Positions 42,909 to 57,900 of a DNA stretch of 64,000 bases are shown in pieces; position 1 is the first letter of the stretch, and each line of letters opens with the position of its first letter. The notes below the pieces were generated by a model that was not told the origin of the DNA, did no database searches, and saw only the letters and a program-made list of their open reading frames with translations. The position numbers and the translations under genes are program-made. Where the stretch lies: contig NC_133030.1 in the NCBI RefSeq assembly GCF_048771995.1, positions 38,028,501 to 38,092,500 of the forward strand, read 5' to 3'. Origin of the DNA: Taeniopygia guttata. Taxonomy: Eukaryota > Chordata > Aves > Passeriformes > Estrildidae.

Positions 42909-45900
42909 CTGTTTAGGAAAGAAAGAAAGGAAAAATACAAGGTTATATTTGTCAGAAATTCAGTGCATTTTAAATGCATAATTTATATAGAACATATAGA
43001 ATATGAAAAAAAAACCAAAACCCTTACTTCCAGACATTAAATAGATTCCATTAGGATCTACAGCTAGACTTGTGACAGCATCCAAGTGAGCAACCATAGA
43101 ATGGATCATTTTACCTAAAAGAAAAATAAACAGTTAATTACTTGTGAAGTACTGTTTATTTACAAATCATCAACCCACTCCCCTTAAACACAATATAAGA
43201 CAACATGCTTATTTAGAGTCCAGTAATATTTGAATATTCCTATTCCATTAGAAATCATGAAGTTTCAACTGCAGACTCTTGTATAAACATAAGGCCAAAT
43301 GACACACAACTCTCAAAAAGGTAAACAATCTTTATCCACTTGGCATCTTTATTGGCAGCAACAACAATGAAGACCTAAAATGGCTACATGAGAACCTTTG
43401 TCTCTTAAACGTCCTAATAACTGCCCCAGCAGGAGAGTGTTGATGAAGCTTTGTAAAATGAGACTTACTAAGCCATATCAATGGTCCATCTTTCTCTGTC
43501 ATTGCCAGGAGAGAAAAATAAGGCAACTGTAGGTGATGCTTGCCTAAAATACTCTCCAGCTTCTAACAATTAACTGTTTGGTTATGTCACAAACCAGAAC
43601 TGTTAACTCAGCATTCAAGTACTCTTAATGCAAGTACTCTTTTTCTTTATATTGACCACTGTTCCTGGACTCCTAGTAACATCTTTTAGCACCTCATGAT
43701 GCTTTTTGGAAGGAGTTCCAGAATGTTTAACCACACAGAAGAATCACTGCCTCTCTCCTGTTTTAAGTCTGTCACCTGTTGGGGATTAGCAACTGAACCT
43801 CAGTCCACGTGTTGAAAAAGAGAGCAAATAAATCCCCGTAAGACCATGACCAACATGAAGAAGATGTATCAGCTTGGTTCAGTTGCTCCTCTTCCTGAAG
43901 AACCTCAGCTTATTCAGTTTCTAATATTCTTCCTGAAAAATCTAAAAACTACTGAAAATCTTTGATCACCTTCCTAACCATTCTCTGAAACATATTAATT
44001 TGGCTATATCCCCTTTGAGATAAGGGAGACTCCATTCAAAGTATTCATACAAAGATATTAAAATGTTCCCTTTTGCTTTTTATTCCTTTCTCTCCATCTA
44101 ATACACATTTTGCTATTCTGACTGCTAAGCAACAAACTACTATTTTTATCTAACCTCTTATTATAACTCTAAGGTTTTACTTTGAATAAGACCAGTTAGC
44201 CCAGTAATTATTATTTTATAGTAAAATGTTTCTTTTTCCTTACATGTATAATTTCACATTTATCCACATGGAATTTAATTTGCCTGCTTTTTAAGATCTC
44301 CAGTTCTTCCTCATCAGCCTCCATGTTTAAAAACCTGAATTAATGAATATCAGGTAACTGCCAATATACTCTTCCCTGTTGAGATGACTCACTATGTTGA
44401 AATATTGCTCATACCTCCAGACACGCAGATATTTTATCCCACAGAAAGACCATTTACTTCTACCCTCTCTTTCTTGTCTTCAACCCAATTCTTTATTCAT
44501 GCTGATTTTTTTTCCCTTACTTTTTGTTTCTTTGAAGTAATAAATCTTACTTTCAGCAACATCAATGCAATGCATTTTATGACCACAGTTCAAATACATA
44601 CATTCATGGCAGGTGCAAAATAGAAAAAGTGTCCAGCTTTTTTACTTTAGGAAACAAAAATCCCAGGAACACCATCCCCTACTCAGACCAAACCAAACAC
44701 TTCAAACATGTGTTTTGTACATGCTTACTTAAAGTGAGTTTGATGTTTTTTCCTTTCAACTTTGATAGGTAACATGTAGGAAGTGACAGGTAATTTCACA
44801 ATTAGGAAGTTTAAGTTTGCTCTTACAATTATTTTAATGTTTTTGTCATGACAGACAGTGCAGCTTTCTCCTATAGCCTTCTTTACCCTCTTTCTTCCAG
44901 ATCCTTTTCTGTTTTATAAACGTTATCAACAACTTAAGTATAACACAGGATTTCATTACCACAATGAATTTAGGGTTATTTCTTGCCCTAATAGGTACTA
45001 AGTGATCTTTTTTACTACTGAGATTTGAAAAACGTAACTGACTGTACTAAGTGATCTTCTTTACTAATGAGAGTTGAAAAATATAACTGACACATGCTTA
45101 GACTTAAAAGCATGGAAATGATCAAACAAGGAACAGATACTCTATAAATTACAAAAGCTCAAAATTAAAGGTCTTTCTTGTCCCTCACAACTACCTCTGC
45201 CTGTTTTGAGAGTGTTTTCTGACTTCAAGTCCCAATTGCAACAGATATCAGGCATCACTATTTCACAGAGAAGGTACTGAAAAGGTTCAATCTTAGAAAT
45301 ACCAAAAGTTCTGTTTTATGTAAGACTGTATCACTAGTAAAAGTTTTCTACAAATGGATTCTGCCTATGTCATCCAGATTTCTTTAACCATATTCATATA
45401 TACAAATTAGGTTTTCTTTATCCTTACCCGTTTTGTTGTCAAAAAATTTGATGTGTCTATCTTCATGTGCTGTAATAGTTACAGGAAGTGTGGGATGACT
45501 TACTACCTTGTTAATATGATTATTTGATTGTACACCTGAAAATAAAATTAAAGAATATTCATCTGCCTTGAAGAAAATGTTAAATTTAAAATGACAGTAT
45601 TTTAGCATTACACTTTACATTACCACATTATTTAACATTATGTAAATAGTATCTTGGGACCAATGGATCTCCTAAGAAATAAAGATTCTTGCTTCACAGG
45701 ATGGGGCAAAGTGAGGAAAAGTCTAGCCAAAGTACTGTAAGGTTAAAGCTTACAAGTAGTTTACACCCATGAAAGATTATTGAGAGATAAAACCCAGCAA
45801 GTACTGCAGGGCAGCACTAGCCAAATAGAAACAGACTGTAGCACGAGTAATCTACGTTTAGCACTCAGCTCTTACACCTCCGCATCAACATGTATTTCGT

Positions 45901-48900
45901 TTGCGGGCGAGGAAAACCCCAGAGGCACAGAGTGGTTTGGGTTGGAAGTGACACCTTCTACTAGACCAGAGAATCCAAGTAACTGAAGTCAACCTAACCC
46001 TCTTAGATTCTGCCACATACATTTGTGACTTCAACTTAAGCAATGAATGGTTTAAAATCTCTTTAGAAATTGACAGGATACTCTTTAAAAAAAACTATCT
46101 TGGTATCTTAATTTCTGTGCTTAATTTTTCTCGAATCCATGTGAAAGCCTCTTTTCAAAGGTATTTCTCCAAATTGTGATGCTCTTTCTCTCTTGAATGT
46201 CAGGCTTTGCAGAAGATATCTATAAGATAGCTTTTACACAGATTTGTAACCTGTGTTGAAGTCTGTAAGTTTAATTATTAAAGTGAACTATACTCCTCAA
46301 AGGGGAGAAGCAGATTCTCCCCTTACATTATTCATTTAGATCACATTTTATAGAAAGGAATGATCACAAACTGGAGCTTTTTTCTTGCAAAACACTTTAG
46401 GAGGTTCACAAAAAGAAGTCTCCTCCATACACAGTTTCATCAGATATGTGCACTCAATTCTTGATGAGCTACCTCTCTTCTAAAACTTAATTTGCAACAA
46501 CAGGATTTATACAAACTTCTACCAGAAAGTGTGTTTAATCTCAGCCTGTGCAGAATTTGACACTGAATTAAATAATCTGTTTAATTCACCTACTTGTCTT
46601 GACATCCTCCATGTCAAGCCTATATAATGAAAACTGTGGTTTAATATACAAATCTGAAAACTGAATCTTAAGAAATCTTAGAGAACAGTAATTGTTGCTT
46701 TCACTACCTCTAACTACTTTCAAATCCTGCTAATAGAGTAATAAAATCGCTTGGGTGGAAGGGACCTTTAACATCATCTAGTTACAATCCCTCCTGCCAC
46801 AGGCAGGCCACCATCCGCTAAACCAGATTGTTTAAAGCCACATTCAATCTGGCCTACAACATTTCCCAGGGATGGAGCATCCTAAATTTCTCTCGGCGAG
46901 CTGTGCCAGTGTCTCACCACTCTCACAGTAAAGAACTTTTTCCTAATACCCAATCTAAATCTACTCTCTTTCAGTTTGATGCCATTCCCCTTTGTCTTGT
47001 TACCACATTTCCTTATACAAACAAGTTCCTCTCCAAATTTCCTGTAGGCTCCTTTAGGTACTCAAAGATAATATCTCCCAAGAACCTTCTCTAGACTGAA
47101 CAACCCCAACCCTTTCAGCCTGTCTTCACAGCAGAGATGCTCCAGCTCTGGGATCATCTTCATGGCCTTGCTCTGGACTCAGTCCAACAGGTCTATGTCC
47201 TTCTTATGCTGGAGTTCCAGAGATGAATGCAGCACTCCAGCCAGGGTTTCACAAAAGCAGAATAGAGGGGTTAAAACACCTTTCCATAGTGTTTGTTCTA
47301 AGCCTCTAACCATCTTTCAAACTGAATGATGCGGTAGAGGAGTAAAACTTTATTTACTACACCATACAATGAGGTACCATAATAATACAACAGGTACCTC
47401 ATTCAAGATGGGTATTTATTACAGAAAAGCTCTACTTACCAGATTCTACTTGTGAAGAAAACATTACCACTGACTGGGATGTTTCTAAATCATAAATGAC
47501 TGTGCTGCCAGCGTTAAAAGATGCCACCATATGAGCAGGGTCACAACCTATAAAGTCGACTGATGTGGGTATTCCATGCTCTACAAAGAGCAAAAAATAT
47601 CTTTAGAAAGAACTAAACACTTTAAAAATTCCTGACAGTTTAAACATTTAAGGTCATACTTAAAGAAGATATTTGCTCTTTTCTTTAAAGTAATGCTACA
47701 GCACCATAATTATTTTATTACAAGTTATACTTTTAGCTCTGTTACCTAGTTTTGATAAATGGAGATAATGAGCCTGGATGCATCAACAGGTACCTCATAA
47801 CAGATTTTCAAAATCACTGCAAAAAGTTACCTTTCTCTCCATTGTAAGTGCAAATACAGGGATTTTTTTCCGGTGGATTCCATAACCTAATAGTGCCATC
47901 TGCTGAACAAGAGAGTAAGTGATTCTTTACACCACTGTAAGCAAGACCCCAGACTGCATCTGTGTGAGCAATTAATGTGCCAGCTAGAACGTTTGGCTCT
48001 GGAAAAGAAAAATTCAGAAAGGAAACCTTTTTAGTGAAAAAGCATTAAGTATTTCTTGTACCTCAACATAAATTAAATTCCATATAAACCATGCTCCCCC
48101 TACCCTTTCCATTTAAGCAACAGCTAGAATATTACACAAGTCATTTTGCACAACCACTGCTATTTTTCTCAAAAAAACCAGCCAATTAACCAGGAAAACA
48201 GACAAGCTCAAACAAAAAAAACCCTACCAAACTAAACCAGCCAAGGGAAAAAACTCCACAAACAACTCAAAGAACTACATCCCTTTTCCCAGAATTATAC
48301 ATTCTTGTTACCACCTCCTCTCTTATTTCTTCCTTCCAAATTCAACATCTTAAATGCTTGATCACAGCCCTTCCTTTGCACAAGATGCAGAAAATCAGCT
48401 TTCCACTTTAACACTGGATGCTTACTTGATGCAGCTTTTATTCAGCATACTCTGCTGACACATAGGTATGGTCTAAAACTCCCAGGCACACTAATAATAA
48501 AAACAGGACCAATTTTTCCTGTGGAGCTGGGAATCTTACTTTCATCTCCCTGATACTTTATAATTGCCTTTTATAGAAGGCTTTTTAATCAATGCAGAGT
48601 TTTCCAAGCAGTTATCGGCTATTTAATTTTAGAGACATCTAAAATTAAAGCTATCTAAAGTTAGGGACCTGAAATGCAAGTCAGAAACATGGAACAAAGA
48701 ATCTGAGCACACTTGTGTAAGTTTTCTGGCAAATTTCCATCAGAAGAAATGAATAATCATTAAGAAGTTGTAATTCTGATACAAAATTTTTTGCTTCTCA
48801 AAAATGTAAGTTATGATTTTTTTTTCTTTACTGCATAAATCTTAAGAATTGTTATGTCTCCCTATTACTGTTCTAAACAAAGTACATCATCAGTGCAAGC

Positions 48901-51900
48901 AGGAAAAAATAACTAATGTTTGCCACACATAAGTAGTTGAAAACATACAGCATAGCTGAGAAATGGCAGTACTACTTCACAAAAGCTCTAGAAAACAGAC
49001 TAACATCAAGTGGGAAAATAAGGTTCATGGTGATGGTCAGAAGTTGTTTATCTTTTAAAAGGTACTTACCATAGGTATCATATGGATCCACACTAGGGCT
49101 AGGCATGTTCCACCACTGGATGGTTGCATCAATACCACCACTGAAACACTGTTCTCCATTGGAACTAATTGCCAATGACAATACCGGTCCACTATTGAGA
49201 GACAGAGAAAAAAGCTGATTGGTAACTGCCTACAGGATAGAATATATTGTTATGAATGACAATGTATTTATCAATAATGTCAAACACTCACATGTGGGCC
49301 CTAAATGTGTAGATGGGTTCTACATCTAAAGAGGCACTCCTGAAAGAAAAAGAAGAGCAATTATACCACATTAAATCTCTACTGAAAACCTTGAGAATAT
49401 AAGAGTTTAATCAATTTCAAAGGCATTTAAAACACAACTGATGTTTTATAAAACCCATATACTTGCTTTTTGGCAGGAACCGTTTTCTGCAAATTCCAAA
49501 GTTTTAGAGTATGGTCCTCAGAGGCTGTAACCAGCACAGGCTCTACAGGATGAAAAGCTAATGCTCGCACTCCATCAAAATGACTGCGTAGCGTATACTT
49601 AGGGTTCCATGTCTTTCGGAAGGCATCTTTATTAGCTGGCAACTTAAAAAGAGAAAACGAAAAGAGTAATTTTATCTTGGATTTTAAATATGGATTTTAT
49701 ACATATCCCCTCATGTTTTTGGAAAACAGCCTATGCTTGATTCAGCTAATATATATTCAACCTTAAGTATGTATTTATCTATTGATTTATCTATATACAT
49801 CTACAACCCTATCGGGCCAGCCAGCCAGCCAATTTTTCTGTTGTAACAGTTTCCTTTGACCCAGGCTGGAATGATATATAATGTCAAACACACAGAAAAG
49901 ACTTAATTTTCAGAACAGATTTTAATCCTTTTGTGCAATGACACTAACTCTTCTTCCCTGCAGAAAGAGAAATGTCTTATTATTATATTATATATCATGA
50001 TAATCTGCACCCAAGGAAGAGATTATAGCCATCAAAAGCCTATTTATCACTTAAACACAATAAAAATGAGATTGAAGTGCTTGGTGAGTGATCTTCCTCA
50101 GATGAGTAACTTGACTAAGGTTGACAAGAAACATACATAGTTCTTGAATACTTCTACAGGTGAAGTCATGTACATAGAAATAGCTAATCAAAATTTCAAG
50201 AGACGTTTGTCATGATTTTAAACATAACATTACACAAATATTTTTAAGTCTTTAATGAGTTTTAAACATATCTCTGAGACAATAACTTAGCTGCTTTGTG
50301 AAGCAATATATGCAAACTCTACATTTATACACTGTGAAAATCCAATTCATACTCTTAACCTGTAGACTGTTAGGCTAAAATACAATAATTCCAGCTGCAT
50401 AATAGTATTTATACGTAACCCAGAAGAGTTACCAGAAAAATTCAAGCCCTTCTAGGGATTCCATGAGACTAATTTACAGCTTTGAATACAATTTATATTT
50501 ATGCAGCAAGCAGACCCTTGAAACACTACATCCCATCCTAAACCTCCATTACAAAGAAATAACATATCTGGTTACTTATCTTATCCCTTAACGGTAGTTT
50601 AGAAAACTGACTTGAATTAGATGAACAAAATAAGCAAACTAAGAATAAATGGACACTAATTGTATCCTATGTTTTACACATATGGAAGCTAATTGTATCC
50701 TTCATCTTACACACTATCTATTTCAGCGTGTAATTGTTAAAGTATGTTTCTCCACTGTAGGCCAGAAGAGGTTGACATCTCAAACTAACTTCAGGAACAG
50801 TAACATGAAATTAAAATCTCCCATAGCTAATCAAATATTACTATCTTTCATCTGTCAGGACTGAAAATGACAGATACTCATATAATTCAGACAATAGTGT
50901 AGCATGTACTGTAATAACTGTTCTTGGACCAAGTCTATAATCTGGATTGAATTATCACTACTCACTCAAACCAAATTCAAATCCAACCAACAAAGCAAAG
51001 AGGTTCAGACAGTAAAATTTGCTGATCTCAGTTACAGATGTGCAGACATTTGCTTTTCCATTATATTACTGTAAATTTCTGTCCTAAGTGCAAACTTTAC
51101 CTAATTCAAATCAAGTCACAGAAACTTGTTATACCAGACATATAACCTGAATTTTTAGGGTTTTTTAAAATACCAACTAAGAAATAAATATACATATATT
51201 ATAACAATACATTTGTTTTTACAAAGCATTTTGTTTGCAATATTCCTACTTCAGAGTACACTGAATACTGCAATATTTTTACTGAGATTAAAGTTATTTA
51301 GCACTATACTGCATATTATATACAAGCTTCAAATAGCCATCCTTAATTTTAGCACATGATATATCCCAGATTATGTAGAAGACTCAATTTTTTGGGTGCA
51401 ATGTGCATCCACACAATATCTACCAACATCTACAATATCTAGTTGTGATGAAAAGTCATTCAAGATAATCAGAACTGGATACAGTGATCCTTATTTTACA
51501 AAATATTAAAAGAGTTTATTCTATCTTGTTTTCTTAAAAAGATTGTTGTAAGGGTAATTTTGTTTTCAGCAGTACAGAGAAATCTGCTAAAATGCAAGGT
51601 ATGGAATTTACACAAATTATGAAAAGTAAGGTACGTTTCCTATCTTAAGCATAGCTTTGAAGTTTTAATTTTAAAAACAGACTGGAACGTCATGGTTCTT
51701 TTAGAAGACACCACATACACCTTACTAGAAATCTACTTATATATAAACCTATTTTTAAAAATTCTTTTCCCTATCCATGTTTCTAATGGATCATTGTATT
51801 TTAACAGCAAGAGAAGAGCTGATACATATGGTCCTTCCAATCTCTAAGAAAAAAAGTAAACCAGTAATGTATTTCCAAAAAAGAAACAACCAAAAAACCC

Positions 51901-54900
51901 AACCCTGCCTCAGAAAACACAGTCAAGAACTTGGAAAAGGGATCTGATAATTACAAAGGATAAATGTGGGATTATTTCACAAAATAGGCCAGTAGAATAA
52001 TGGAAAAGTAGTGAAATGGGACAGTATATATCAATCTTTGTGTGGATATTTATATACACACACACTGTCAAGATAATCAAAGTCACGAGAAGACAGACTA
52101 GTTCACTAGCTGGTCCTCCCTTTTTCCATGGACTTTAAAGGACTTTTCTAAAGACCAAGAAGGATCAAACACCCATTCATTCTGCCTCGTAAAGCACAGG
52201 CAAACTGGACTGCAACTACACCTGAGCTAAACAAACTAAAAAAAAACCAACTCTCTCCCACCAAAAAAAAAGTTACCGGGGAATGAAGATCCTCCTTGCC
52301 CCTGCAGTCAAGAGAATCCTAACACATTGTAAGGAGACATGCATTTCCCTATGTCAAACTAGTACTCCCCAACAGCAAACAAAAATTTTAGGGAACAATC
52401 ATCAATAACTGCAGTCAGTGTCTTTTTATGTTTTAATGTTACTTTTTTTCTTGATAATGTTTTAACTTATTGGAGATTTCCAAGTTTACATGCTCTGATA
52501 AAGGAAAGCTTTCCATTTTTCAGTCAGTCGTACTGTAGAAAAACACCACTCTCTAGTGCTATGGAATCAAATAATATACAAATGGGGGCATTTGATTTGG
52601 CAACATTATTCTCTCAGCATGCAAACAACTACATGCACTGAGGTCAATATAAGTAACTAGATAACAAAAAAGACATGACTACCAGATGACTAGTCTTGGA
52701 GATGATCTGTGAATTTATTCAAACATACAGAAATCTTTTGAGTTATAGTTGAAATTCTTAGGATTCGTACTTAACCCCCATCCTGTATTCATATCTTCTC
52801 CTTTTCAAAATACAACACTCATCAAAGAGTGATGCATGAAAGCTAATGGAAGCCTGTTGTGGCTTTATTTATTAATGCACTCTAATGGCTCACAAAAGTT
52901 ATTTGAAGAGCATGGATCTATTGGGAGCAAATGCATTAAGTGTTCTGGTTTGAGGTTTTTTCATTGTTCTTGCTTTACTTACACATAAACGTACATACTT
53001 ATCACAACTCCTTGCCTGAAGATACATTGGAAAAGGAGGTGACTTCACCTAAGCTTACAAGGGCATTAGACTACGATGCCCTACAAGTACTGTATTACAG
53101 GTGCAAGATATGGTCTTACTGTGCTGCAAATCCATGGCTATGAGGGAACAACTTCAGCAATTAAAAACTATAATGGAATTTTTAACCTAAAGAAACATCG
53201 TGATGAAAAACAAACCTATTGCATCTGAATTTCAGTCTCTTCAAAATCATGACAGGACAGTGTCATCTTAAATATAAAAAAAAAATCGTTGCCATCTGAG
53301 TTATTTTATACCTGTTTTTCTCTGACACACAGAGTCAGAAGCCACTGTGCATTTTTCAGCTATGCTTTAGAAGGAAGAAAATATCCTATGAGTACCGGGA
53401 AAGGAAGACTGGACAAGAAGCAGGGAAACTGAGTGACAATCACAGTCAATCACAACTCATCTCCAGTGAATTGTCTAGTAAGAAAAACTCTATTTCTATC
53501 TTTTGTCTCCTGTATACACCAGATATTAGAGCCTGAGATAACCTCTTCCCACTCAGCTCTCAAACCAAGCTGAAATTAAAGAACCTCAGGGGTTTAAGGG
53601 TTTCAGTGAAAAAATTTTGAAAATTCAACTACATTGAAAAAGTAAGATCAACTTAATCTACAGGATGATTAACACCTTCTAACCTTTAACAAATGTGTGC
53701 TGCTACTACATATTTATTATTAGCTCAGGCAGCACTTCATATTTGTGTATTCATCAGCTATTGTCTGCTTTAAGTTTCCCAAGAGCAAAGGTAACCTCTA
53801 TTCTACATCACTCTTCGCACCACAAAAACTCTTTTGTCAGGTTTGTCACAAGTAGCACAGATTCCTATGTAACACTTTTGTTAGCTGGCATCAGTTATAA
53901 TAACTGCAATGCTTTTGGATCTTAGTCTTGGCTTGCCGCTAAATATACCTCCATGTAAGAATAAGCAAAATGGCTACACACTGTTTTATAAAGAATTTGT
54001 AGTTCACAAAAGACAGCAATACACTACAAAGTTGCAATCTGCAGTCAAGCCAATACAAGACTTTTTAAATACAATACTTCATGCAAAACTTACCTGAACA
54101 CTTCCCTAACCAGCCATCCTATGTTACCAGCCAATGAAAAATTTGTTTAACACTACTGGTAGAAGCTTAATGAATATGGTCAAAGGAATGCCAGAAGACT
54201 CTGAATTATAATAAAAATACCTCCTAAAAGCTTACATCTGAAATATGTAATTACTATATATACAGTGTATGCTGTTAACCCTACTTACTCATCAAAAGGA
54301 CAGCAAATAACTAAGTTAATATCAATATTTGTGTTTCATGCCATGCCTACTCAACACTTCATTTCAATGTGTAACTGTCATTTTGGTCATGTTAAGACAT
54401 TAATATGTATTTTATGTCATAATACATTCCCCCTCCCAGTGACAAAACCTGTATTCAATTATTGATGTAGAAAAAAACCCAAGTCATCTCACTTAATTCT
54501 GGTAACCCAAATTACTTAGCTTATTTGCAAGGTGCTCTTCCATTCCAAGTAACAGCTTTTACTAAAGAAGTGCATCACTAATGTTCAGCGTTGAGGAGAG
54601 GGAACCCAACTACTATTGGTTAAACTGTATAAAGAATTTTAAAATAAAATTGCACTTACATCATAACTATAGTCTGCATCATTTGTTACTGTCAAGTCTG
54701 CAAGGTCTCCAAGGCCCAGTACACTTAACAACACATCATCAGAACCCATAATAAATGACTTGCCTCCTCCAGGTGGAAACGTTATTGGCTCAGCTACAAA
54801 GAACAAAACAGTTTCTTTAAGTCTCAATAGAGTAATTCAAACTGATAAAAAGCTGCATTATTCATCACTTAACAGCAAAGCAGAGCTTAAAATTGAACTT

Positions 54901-57900
54901 GTATGCACTACATACAGCCCCAACTAAAAAAAACAAAAATCAAGAGCATGAAGACACACACGCATGTGCAAACACACACACATTATATACACAACTCTTG
55001 TATCATGCTTCATCATTTGATTTCAACTTACTTTTACAGAGGTGTTGATACTGAAAAGTGACTTGAATAACACTACTTTACACTGCAATACCAAATGTAC
55101 ATCCCAGGTTTCCAAATTCTCAGCTGAGTTTTTCATTCAGTATACCATGCTTCCTGCCTTCTATCCACTTGCAAATGTGTGTTTGTTTTTTATACTAGTC
55201 AAATATTTCTACTTGTACGCTGAATATTTTTGAATCACTCAAGCAAAAGACTCCTGCAAAAAAATCTCTTCCGCTCTGAGTTTTCTCAGACAACTGAAAA
55301 AATGAAAACATCTATTATTTATTCATTTCCTCTCTTAGTTTCTCAGCATAACTTTTGATTCTAATTTTAAAGTACACTCAACTGATATTCATTTGTCTAG
55401 CTATGCCTTCCTCAAATTAAAATTTAACATTTCTGTTAATTATCATTTAGAATGAATAAAAGTTATATATAGCTATTCACTATAAATTCACATCTGAATA
55501 ATAAAGTTTAAAATATTCACCCATATTTTTTACCCTCTTCAATGATTCTGTAAATCTCCCTCAACCCACAAATACCTACTTAGCAACAAGGAATAGGAAT
55601 GAAGGCTTAAACATTGCAATGCTTCAGCACATTTTAGAAGCCAATTTTACTTCCCAGTTTTCTGGGAAATAGTTTTCTCAGAAATAGCAACACTTGTTAA
55701 GTAGTGTATGTAAAATTAAGGTCTGTGTGAACTTTAGCTAAGTATAAGCATCTGCAAAATATGTTAAATTATACTTGACATCCTGAAAAATTAAACTTGC
55801 TTGACTTTTGAATTTTACTGATCTGGCAGAGAGAGTTATGGACTCACTTCGATGCCACTCCTTTTTTCTTATCCTCCTAGAAAACCCTTCAATCTCAGAG
55901 TAAAGAGTTTCCAGTTTCCTGGGTGTTTTGTCTTCTAGAAGTAGTTCCAAGAGGACTAATAATTAACACATACCTGTTTAAAACACATATCTCCATTATT
56001 CTGTATGGCCACTATCTGAACAGTAACCTAGCTCTGATCCACTCCCACGGAACAAAAGTAACTGAAACCAGGTGTAAAGTTATAAATGTCTGGCACCAGT
56101 GCTAGGGCTAGGCAAAAAGGAGCCAGTCTAGCTTGATCAAAATACATCACTTCTCAAGTATAAAACAGGCTTTAATGCTTCAGAACTATTGCACTATTAA
56201 GAAATGTAACCTCATTAGCATAGTCAATACAACCGTTTCTGAGAATCTAAGAACATAATCTAAGAATACACACTGTTGCTCCTACAATTGCATTAGAAGA
56301 GCAAACAATATTCTAATTATGCACAATCACCTTTTGTAAAAATATTCACAGTCTATACAAGTTTTACTCATAAGAATGCTACAAAAAAGCATATGCCTAC
56401 AAAAAAACATAAAAAAAGACATATGCCTACAAAACACATATTTACTTTCCTGTTATCCCTATTTGATCTTTAGGACAGGCCCACAAGGTTTAGGTAGGCC
56501 CCATAACTTATCATACTAGTTCTTTGTGAAACTAATGTCACCTGACCTTAACAGATAAACTTTCCTATGCTTTATAATAAAAATTAAGGACCACCACATC
56601 TAGAACCTATACTAAAAATTCATCAAGTTTTGTTTGCATGAGTAACTATCTCTTTGTTTAAAGCTTCAAAATTAATGCTACTCAAAATTCAGAAGAGTAC
56701 TTCTCAATACTAAAGTTGCCCGTATGTATGTCCAGTGTGCTCTATAATTTGTTTGTGAATTTCATATTTTAAAGTGATGCATATTTGTGAAGTTTAAAAA
56801 ATGACTGCAAACTGCTTTTGTAAAAAAAGAAAAGACAGAATAGCAACACAATGAAAAATGCATGATGTTACAGCTACTAAAAATAAAGACCTACATCTTC
56901 AGATACCAAAACAATGCACCAATAGATATATGCAAATGATAGTTAAATAAATTACTTTTTAATGCTTTCCATCTAGGAAAAAAATACAAATATTTTTTCT
57001 AACACACAATACAATACTATTCTCATAGTATAATATAAATGCTTAACTGAGTTTGCAATCAATAAATATAAAGTTAAAATGTGATAGTACAAGTTCTTTT
57101 GTAGGTGAAATTAGGTGAAGTAAACATTTAAATATAAAATCATATAATGAAATATTTGCTTAGCCAATCGTAACCAGCACTTCTTACCTTCAAGTTCTTG
57201 ACATGATACATAATTAAGTCAAAATCATGAAATAATACTTGTACAAAGTGAAACTGCTTTAATCTCTGATCAGATATGTATGCTCATATAGGCTGTTATT
57301 GTCTACTGTACAACAGGGACATCTTAACCTTGTTTCCCACAAAGTTAATATGTGGTACGTGAAAAGCAGCTGTTCATATCAAAGCAATTAGCTGTTACTG
57401 CTTTTTTTCTGTCAATCTGTAGATTGACACCCCTGCAATCTATAGATATTAAAACTGAAAAACAACCAGTGAAGAAAGTAATTCTCTCTACACTGGATGG
57501 AGAATCATGTAGACACCATTTCTGAAAGTAGCAGCATATTTTGAAATGGAAACACCAGTTTCTCATAGCCAAAATTATCAAGTGTGATTATGGTACAACA
57601 TCATATTTAACCAGGGAGTTCAGAGTGAAAAACAAACAAACAAAAAACAACAACAAAAAATCCAAACTGACAAAAAACCCTCACACCTTTCGAGGATGAA
57701 AGAGATACTCTAAACCAGTTAGAGCCAGTTCCTCCCTGAACCCCCTTCAAGAAAAAATTATCAACCACTATGTCAGAACTGCAATATTTTGAAGTGTGGC
57801 ATAAAACTTCCACACAGTCACAAGAAAATTATGGTTTGATAAAATTCCTCAGCATAGGCTGGTGTATCCCAGGAAGAAAGCCTAAAGTTATCTGCAAAAT

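Larger units (their letters stand above)
43115..45427 (-). other. STRN3: STRN3 intron with old LINE relic
   Basis: A 2.3-kb intron. It contains an L3/CR1-like ancient LINE remnant (about 43690-44360) and an imperfect 49-bp tandem duplication (44995-45093). Confidence 0.8.
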
